The position numbers and the translations under genes are program-made. Positions 30,101-34,866 of a stretch of DNA of 34,866 bases are shown here, piece after piece. Below the pieces are notes generated by a model that was given only the letters and a program-made list of their open reading frames with translations, made no database searches and had not been told where the DNA came from. Source of the stretch: Fuerstiella sp. (GTDB lineage: Bacteria > Planctomycetota > Planctomycetia > Planctomycetales > Planctomycetaceae); the NCBI GenBank assembly GCA_029941865.1, contig JAPYTO010000044.1:1-34866 (forward strand). Reading direction: 5' to 3'. How positions within the stretch are numbered: position 1 is the first letter of the stretch; every line of letters begins with the position of its first letter.

Positions 30101-30413
30101 CGGAGACAATGCGATACGCGCCGTGTTTCAACCCATCGGCGGTCACCTTGAGTTTCTCTGTGTGAACACTGCGCCCGACGTAAACCGTCACGGGAACCGT
30201 CCCGCTGGCCGAAGTCACAATGTTCAGCTTTGCACCGGATATTTTCTCGACATACGTCTGCAGTTCGCGGGCCGCCAGCCGAGTCGAGCGCGGCGGATTC
30301 TCGGCAATTACAATCTCTGCGCGCGGTTGGCCGCGTTCAACAAGAAAGGACTCGGCTGAGGCAGTGGAGGCCACTGTTAACGCCAGTGAAGCGGCAAGGA
30401 GTGTTATTCTCAT
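27111..30413 (-). CDS. large exported DUF4838 protein with CBM9-like domain
   Basis: 1100 residues; clear signal peptide (MRITLLAASLALTVASTASA). Residues about 22-110 form the alpha/beta domain often found before glycosidase barrels (VERGQPRAEIVIAE, ARELQTYVEKISGAKL). The DUF4838 region (about 185-560) includes GVRWYMPGDVGEIVP, the CxC-x2-C patch QCRKCEG near 345-351, YGIYTEPPSNID and EIFENYPFTGRGFYLPAYF. A CBM9-like sugar-binding domain follows (about 610-810): IVVDGELDDGPWANIP, YFAIRCEE, YGDAIEIELA, YYQIAVNPAGALVD. The last 280 residues are helical and TPR-like (AGSLNDFEQADRLAGQ, GKLAEAFGLFDVID). It probably binds and modifies glycans at the cell surface. It is divergent from the kinase gene. 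Confidence 0.88.
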   Translation of the reverse strand: MRITLLAASLALTVASTASAESFLVERGQPRAEIVIAENPPRSTRLAARELQTYVEKISGAKLNIVTSASGTVPVTVYVGRSVHTEKLKVTADGLKHGAYRIVSGEDWLVLIGDDTDFVPIEPWPRGNHDIASGKMQAAWDEITGRQWGYMHKQLHKHYSGPDSLFGTPREQTTDSDGNINMWTYDERGSFNAVCGFLRGLGVRWYMPGDVGEIVPQRKSIALPDIDETVRPDFPMRILNFRPSVYGRGVMMWGFRLGVRQPYGRQAAHGLHGMTDNERTFSNHPDWFALYGGKRHNQPNIRNNQLCYSNEELFQETVQFARMQLDHFNMDVVSIMPPDGYTAICQCRKCEGKESPALGSRGMLSNYVWDFVNRVAKEVGKTHPDRKISNCAYGIYTEPPSNIDKLEPNVQVIIVGGRRPLSDQRDDLRRLRAAWQQKTDNPVEIFENYPFTGRGFYLPAYFPRLLGESINETKGQSRGEDIWITMDFKQDAVGYNHFLLYFTARMYWGGKDQDAGALFDEYVETFYGPAAAEMAKFFAYCEQHWREMEKDGEHASHALELFANARNAVRNDSVYSQRVQLIDNYLNGLRNKATQLAQKRGPVPKLRLVSGVEQRGEIVVDGELDDGPWANIPAASVGRLRELQTGRLPTHGTRFMAEWIGNDLYFAIRCEEGPEEKVNIATEKNGDQAIWYGDAIEIELATDSHSYYQIAVNPAGALVDLDRGAPRNQWFNWSSKAEVATKIGDDHWTAEIRIPITQDENDPLHQVIGRKPTQSLPWFVNVCRQRVRDNASEFSAFSPTGERGFHVPLKFAHFYAGQSHRFPADPTVNDYIIGSRAAAELFRGRKWQDALAAYLEVSNAEIITDFQKSVALQQAARCAGSLNDFEQADRLAGQIPIESVAKTTRMQILGTQRMWAEIVAQYGAEDLSQWPFWQVGEGAFVRGKAYYLTKDGERADSDLQVALNGTPDTRIQLSIRTTMAHNREVNLNDEFGALSVYLENVKGKDRIGAADEFRSVERAAAILTKQGKLAEAFGLFDVIDFEKQTGFWLHEMLISKGSTLMAAGRKEEARIVYRRILSSNSASDAHRKVSEKAIRQLDRK

Positions 30414-30856
30414 TTTTCGTTTCGACCAGGTGAATCAGTTATTGAACGGCTTAATCCATTACAGCAGGTTACTTATTGTCGTGAACGATACTGACTCGTG
30501 GGAGTAACGAAACTGCTATTGAAAATAGCTCTTCGCGGCCATGAGTCAGCGAAATTCGCTGTAACAGAACACTGTACTATATTGTCAGGAGGTTGCAGCT
30601 CAGGCTCACCCTTGAAGTACTCGAAGGTGGTTTTCGCCTGCCCGTCGGCAGCCCCGGCCGATTCCGGCAACAAGTCAGTATTTCGCCATTTTGCTCCGCA
30701 CACTCACCGGTCGTTCGCGCGTTGAGACAGATAGGACGTCAGTTCTCGTCCCTCGTCGACGTACATTGAACCCGCTGCTGCGAATCTCGCAAATCCAGCC
30801 TGCTTGCAGATCACCCCAGGTGAAGCCATGAAACCGGATTTTCCGGCAGCCGTTCC
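30414..30856. other. divergent intergenic region, DUF4838 / kinase
   Basis: 443 bases. It should hold the promoters of both neighbours. A perfect AGGAGG at 30587-30592, preceded by TACTAT at 30575-30580, is not followed by a start codon at a usable distance. The ATG at 30828 has a good ribosome site (AGGTGA) but opens only ten codons. I see no sigma-factor gene, which often accompanies planctomycete kinases of this type. Confidence 0.5.
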
Positions 30857-33800
30857 ATGAAGCTGATTTTCGACGCTGCGCAGCGGATTGAGGACTCGCG
30901 TGACCGGTTGGCCTATCTTGACGAAGCCTGTGGCTCAGATCTGCAGATGCGAGGCATGGTCGACGACCTGCTGGCCCCGTCGGACGGTGGGAATTCAAGT
31001 CTGCTGGACGACGTTGCTGAGCAACGGCAGCAGAACGAAACGGTGTCGCTGACACCGTTAAATGACGAATTGATAGACATTTCGTCTCACCCCATGATCG
31101 GCCCTTACAAATTGCTGGAGAAACTCGGCGAGGGCGGTATGGGTACGGTGTACATGGCTCAGCAGAAGACGCCGGTCAAACGCAAAGTGGCTCTGAAGCT
31201 GATCAAGCCAGGCATGGACAGCAAAGAGGTGGTTGCTCGCTTTGAGGCCGAGCGACAGGCTCTGGCCATGATGAATCATTCCAACATCGCTCACATCTTT
31301 GGCGCGGGCATGACGGAGAAAGGACGCCCGTACTTTGTAATGGAGTTGGTTCGTGGCTTCCGCATCGACAGTTTTTGCCAGGACTCAGAATTAACGCTCA
31401 AAGACCGCTTGATGTTGTTCATCGATGTTTGCCGAGCGATCCAGCATGCGCACCAGAAGGGAATTATTCACCGTGATCTGAAGCCGTCGAATATCCTGGT
31501 GACGCTGCACGACGGCGTCCCCGTGGTCAAGGTGATCGACTTCGGCATTGCAAAAGCTCTGGAGTACGACTTAACAGAGCGAACGCTGTTTACGCACTTC
31601 GCGGAATTGATCGGGACGCCCATGTACATGAGTCCCGAGCAGGCGGAAATGAGCGGGCTTGATATCGACACGCGGAGCGATGTCTATTCTCTGGGAGTCC
31701 TGCTGTACAAACTGCTGACCGGCGTGACGCCCTTCGACAGGAAAACGCTTAACAGCGCCACCTTTGACGAAATGCGTCGCATCATCCGCGAAGACGAGCC
31801 TGCACGGCCCAGCCACCGCATCAGCACTCTCAAAGCCCAGCAACGCTCAACTGTTGTGCAGCGACGTCGTGTGGCCGTTCCGGAATTTGACCGACAGATT
31901 CGCAGGGAGCTCGATTGGATCGTCATGAAGGCGCTGGAGAAGGATCGCAACCGGCGTTATGAATCCGCCAGTGCACTGGCCGCCGATATCGAGCGGTACC
32001 TGAACGACGAGCCCGTTGAAGCCGTCCCGCCATCGGCCACTTATCGATTCAGAAAGTTTGCCCGCCGGTACCGCACGATGATCGTGGCAACAGGCCTGGT
32101 GGCAGCTGCGCTCATGGTTGGCACAGCTGTCAGCGTCTGGCAGGCGCTGGCAGCGAATGACGCACGGCAACTGGCGGACCAGCGATTTATCGAAGCAGAC
32201 GAACAGCGAAAAAATGCTGAGCGGGCTGCGGAACAGGCTCGACAGAAAGAAGAGTTTTCTCAAAAGCTTGTCTACGCAGCGGACGTAAGACTGGCCGCTC
32301 AGGCATGGCAAACCGGCGACGTGCGGCGTTTCACCGATCTGCTGGATCGACACGCGCCGGTCGAAGGCAAACCCGATCGTCGAGGCTTTGAGTGGTGGTA
32401 CCTGCGACAATTCGGAATGGCCGGTTTTCGTAATATTGCGACACAGACCGGCGGCAGCTGTGTGGCCCGCTTCTCGCCCAATGGAAAGTACCTCGTCACC
32501 GGTCAACACGATGGCACTCTCTGTTTCCGGGATGGCCAGAGCAACAATCGTTTGGCCACATTGCCCGGTCATGAAGGATTAGTTCGTGGCATCGATTTCT
32601 CGCCTGATGGAAATCGCATGGCCTCCATCGGTGATGATGGAATAATCCGTTTGTGGGATCCTGCTGAACCAAAGCTGATTCACAGCTTTCAGGCGCACCA
32701 CGACCACGGCTTTCGAGTGTTCTTTATGTTGCAGGGCAGCTTGTTGGCATCCTGCGGCGAGGATACCTCAGTGAGACTGTGGAACAGCACCACCGGAGAA
32801 GCTGTTGGCGAACTTGAAGGCTTCGCCAGAACGGTGGAACGGGCGGCCATGGATCGTTCGCCGGATGGCCGATTGTGTGCGTCCGGCGACCCGGTTGGAT
32901 TCGCGTATGTGTGGGACGCGCAAACGCACATGCGGATTTGCAAACTCGACCTGGGCCATCGTGATGAAATCCGTTGTCGCGCCTGTTGTGTCTGCTTTTC
33001 GCCAGACGGGCAACGCGTGGCTGTCGCAACCAACCAGAATCTCATTCGATTGTGCGACGCCCGCACGGGCAAACAGCTCACGACTTTGGTCGGACATGAT
33101 GACGATATCCAGGCCGTTACTTTTCATCCGAGCGGCAGCTTGCTGGCATCCAGCGATCTGGCCGGTGTGATTCGCCTCTGGCCGCTCAATTCCGACGGCA
33201 AACTGATCGGTCATGATTTTGACAGCATGGACAGATGGCCTCCCTATTTTCAGGGGCACTCGGCCCGCGACTGGTCGCTCGATTTCTCACCCGATGGCAG
33301 CTGACTGATATCCGCCAGCAAGGACGGCAATGTCCGTTCCTGGAGCGGACGCGAGCCAACAAGACAGCACATCAGCGGCACGGGGCCCCAAACGAATGCC
33401 ATGACGTTTGTCTCCTCGGAAGGCGATTTGATCATTGCGGAAGACGATCAAATCCAGACATGGAATCGGCAGACCGACGAAACGCGCCCATTTGGTGAAA
33501 TCTTCGACGAATGTGCAATGGGCGTGGCTGTTTCTCCGGACGGCGAAACCTGCGTCACGGGTCATGACGCTGGTATCATCCGCTTCTGGAGCTGCCAGTC
33601 GGGGCGGGTTACAAGGACGCTGACGGGACATACAGACAAAGTTGAACGCGTCAGGTTTTCACCCGACGGCCTGCTGCTGGCCACCGGCAGCTGGGACGGC
33701 GCGGCCAAACTCTGGGACATGGTTTCGGGTGAGCAACTGGCCGTTTTTCACATGCCGCCTCATTGTTATGACGTCGCGTTTTCTCCCGATGGGAAAACGC

Positions 33801-34117
33801 TGGCAACTGGCAGCGCTGATCGCACCATCCGCCTGTGGAACGTGGACACAGGTGAAGTGCTGCGCGTGATTGCGGCTCAACGAGATGACATCTATTCACT
33901 GACTTTTTCTCCCGATGGCCAAACGATCGCCAGCGGCGGTCGACGAGGCACGATTGCCTTTCCCCACGCCCAGACCGGGCGAGTTCTATTCGATACGAAA
34001 GTTGGCAATAGCAATATCTACGGGCTGCAGTTTTCAAGAGACGGGCAGAGCCTTGCGGCAATGGCGAGTGGGACGGGCGTCACTCTGCTGCATGCCCCGC
34101 GGATTGAAAAGAACTAA
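30857..34117 (+). pseudogene. Ser/Thr protein kinase-WD40 receptor gene split by one in-frame TGA
   Basis: One continuous frame of 1087 codons is interrupted only by the TGA at 33302-33304. The first part (815 residues) has a short N-terminal region, a Hanks-type kinase (GEGGMG 91-96, K114, HRDLKPSN 205-212, DFG 228-230, SPEQA 259-263), one membrane helix (about 407-428), a coiled coil, and WD40 repeats from about 530. The repeat FSPDGS is cut by the TGA, and LISASKDGNVRSW follows immediately in frame, then about 270 more residues of WD40 repeats (VSPDGETCVTGHDAGIIRFW; FSPDGLLLATGSWDGAAKLW). The kinase half may still be made and work with a shortened propeller. Such kinases signal from the membrane; the WD40 part presumably binds partners. 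Confidence 0.9.
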
Positions 34118-34224
34118 CTGCAGCACGCGGTCGACGGACAACTGACATCTGAGCATTGACATCGAACAACGGCCGTGTGCTGCGTGCTGCCGCCGCGGCT
34201 AACCAGAGATGTGGGTAAGAACAA

Positions 34225-34395
34225 GTTGCAAACAACAGGGGCACCCGACCTCGGTGGGTAGCCCAGGTTGCTTGCCAACCTTTGGGTGCCGCAGGCACAG
34301 GAGGCTGCGATAAAACGTTTTCAAGACAAACAATGCCGCATCCATGAACCGCCTGTTGCTCCGCAACCCTTGTTGCAAGCAACAGGGCCACCCGA
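34225..34395. repeat. 24-bp imperfect direct repeat with nested palindromes
   Basis: Positions 34225-34248 and 34372-34395 match at 22 of 24 bases (start GTTGCAA, end CACCCGA). Between and around them are perfect small hairpins: AGGTTG/CAACCT (near 34267-34283), GTGCC-GCA-GGCAC (near 34287-34299), and CCTGTTGC/GCAACAGG overlapping the second copy. The surrounding 34118-34566 stretch has no supported gene before the nitrilase start. Confidence 0.6.
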
Positions 34396-34566
34396 TATCG
34401 CAAGCAGGAGATGAAGGTTGGTCCGCTCAGCGGACCCTACGAGGCTGTCGGGGTGAAACGACAGACAGACCACGTGTGACCGTCGCCAATGACTGATACA
34501 CTGACAGCGATCAAATGCGACGTTCCAAGTGCAGCGGTGTCACACGTAATCGAAAGGACAGGAGCG

Positions 34567-34866
34567 ATGATTGCCAGACGACTTCTTCAGATATGCGTCG
34601 TGCTCATAAGTCTGCTGTCGACCGGTTGGGCACAGGACGACACTCTAAAATCAGACGCGGGATCGTCCGACCAGAAGACACTCACCGTGGCCGTCGTCTC
34701 GCCGAAATGCCTGTTCGGCGACCCTGAGGCAAATCTCAAACACTTCACTGAACTGGCCGAACAGGCAGCCGCCCGGAAAGCACGGCTGATCTGTTTCCCC
34801 GAACTGGCGTTAGCACTGGCGAAACAATTACTGTCGCATCTCTGGTACAGCTGTGTAGTTCCAGTT
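34567..34866 (+). CDS. exported carbon-nitrogen hydrolase (nitrilase family), 5' part only
   Basis: The ATG at 34567 follows GGACAGGAGCG, a good ribosome site. A signal peptide (IARRLLQICVVLISLLSTGWAQ) precedes the opening of a nitrilase-superfamily domain: LTVAVVSPKCLFGDPEANL, a helix ELAEQAAARKARLI and CFPELAL, where the Glu is the catalytic base of the Glu-Lys-Cys triad. Such enzymes cleave C-N bonds in amides or nitriles. The frame stays open to the window edge, but residues after FPELALA (LAKQLLSHLWYSCVVPV) do not look like the family, which normally continues with a TGY-like turn. Either the gene is interrupted near 34811 or this is a divergent member. Function is inferred from about 80 residues only. 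Confidence 0.7.
   Translation, partial: MIARRLLQICVVLISLLSTGWAQDDTLKSDAGSSDQKTLTVAVVSPKCLFGDPEANLKHFTELAEQAAARKARLICFPELALALAKQLLSHLWYSCVVPV

Noticed and set aside
28572..30359. A long plus-strand open frame of about 595 codons antisense to the DUF4838 gene
   Set aside because: It has no recognisable domain and runs opposite a gene with signal peptide and clear family motifs. It is a by-product of codon bias on the other strand.
30498..30725. Small plus-strand frame of 75 codons upstream of the kinase
   Set aside because: No ribosome site at its ATG, no recognisable composition or motif, and an opposite-strand frame of similar length is equally open.
33302..33304. TGA in the kinase gene read as selenocysteine
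   Set aside because: No redox role is expected at this WD40 position and I see no hairpin of SECIS type right after it. A CGA to TGA change is simpler.

Overview
The window looks like chromosomal DNA of a marine-type member of the Planctomycetota. The evidence is the mix of families: two extracellular sulfatases, a DUF1080 (3-keto-disaccharide hydrolase) domain, a DUF1570 protein, a DUF4838/CBM9-like glycosidase-type protein, a Ser/Thr kinase fused to WD40 repeats, and PqqD-M50-HlyD and GAF-HlyD fusions. Genes are loosely packed, intergenic gaps are long and rich in short palindromes, and Shine-Dalgarno signals are weak or absent for most genes. No rRNA, tRNA, CRISPR array or intact insertion sequence was seen.

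Layout. 1-868: two head-to-head 3' gene remnants, an HNH_2 endonuclease (minus) and a DUF1080 protein (plus), meeting at a sharp junction near 345. 870-1150: palindromes. 1154-3676: an Ldh_2-type dehydrogenase and an exported DUF1570 protein, both minus. 3875-11853: plus-strand metabolic and housekeeping genes, namely glgC, rhamnulokinase, ftsY, a DnaJ/CbpA-like co-chaperone, a Rieske ferredoxin, a DUF59 (SufT/MIP18) Fe-S protein and a ketoglutarate-semialdehyde-type aldehyde dehydrogenase. 12128-18318: a minus-strand set of three membrane-fusion proteins (GAF-TM-HlyD; exported HlyD adaptor; PqqD-M50-HlyD) with about 1 kb of decayed DNA between the first and second. 18926-25247: an M13 peptidase and two sulfatases with unusual C-terminal domains (VHL-beta-like; zincin-like). 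25268-30413: two minus-strand exported proteins, an M14-type/glutamine-amidotransferase-like fusion and a 1100-residue DUF4838-CBM9 protein. 30857-34117: a Ser/Thr kinase-WD40 gene split by one in-frame TGA. 34567 to the end: the start of an exported nitrilase-family gene whose similarity stops about 50 bases before the window edge.

How the genes fit together. Sulfatases, DUF4838-CBM9, DUF1080, rhamnulokinase, Ldh_2 and the aldehyde dehydrogenase together suggest use of sulfated, deoxysugar- or uronate-containing algal polysaccharides. This is an inference from families, not a demonstrated pathway. The three-adaptor locus is the best candidate for a poorly described system: it pairs a RiPP-recognition-like domain and a site-2-protease-like membrane peptidase with three barrel-sandwich adaptors, but no pump, ABC ATPase or TolC partner is visible in the window. 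Several loci are decaying (HNH, DUF1080, a BamB-like propeller, the kinase and possibly the nitrilase), so the region appears to be in genomic flux.
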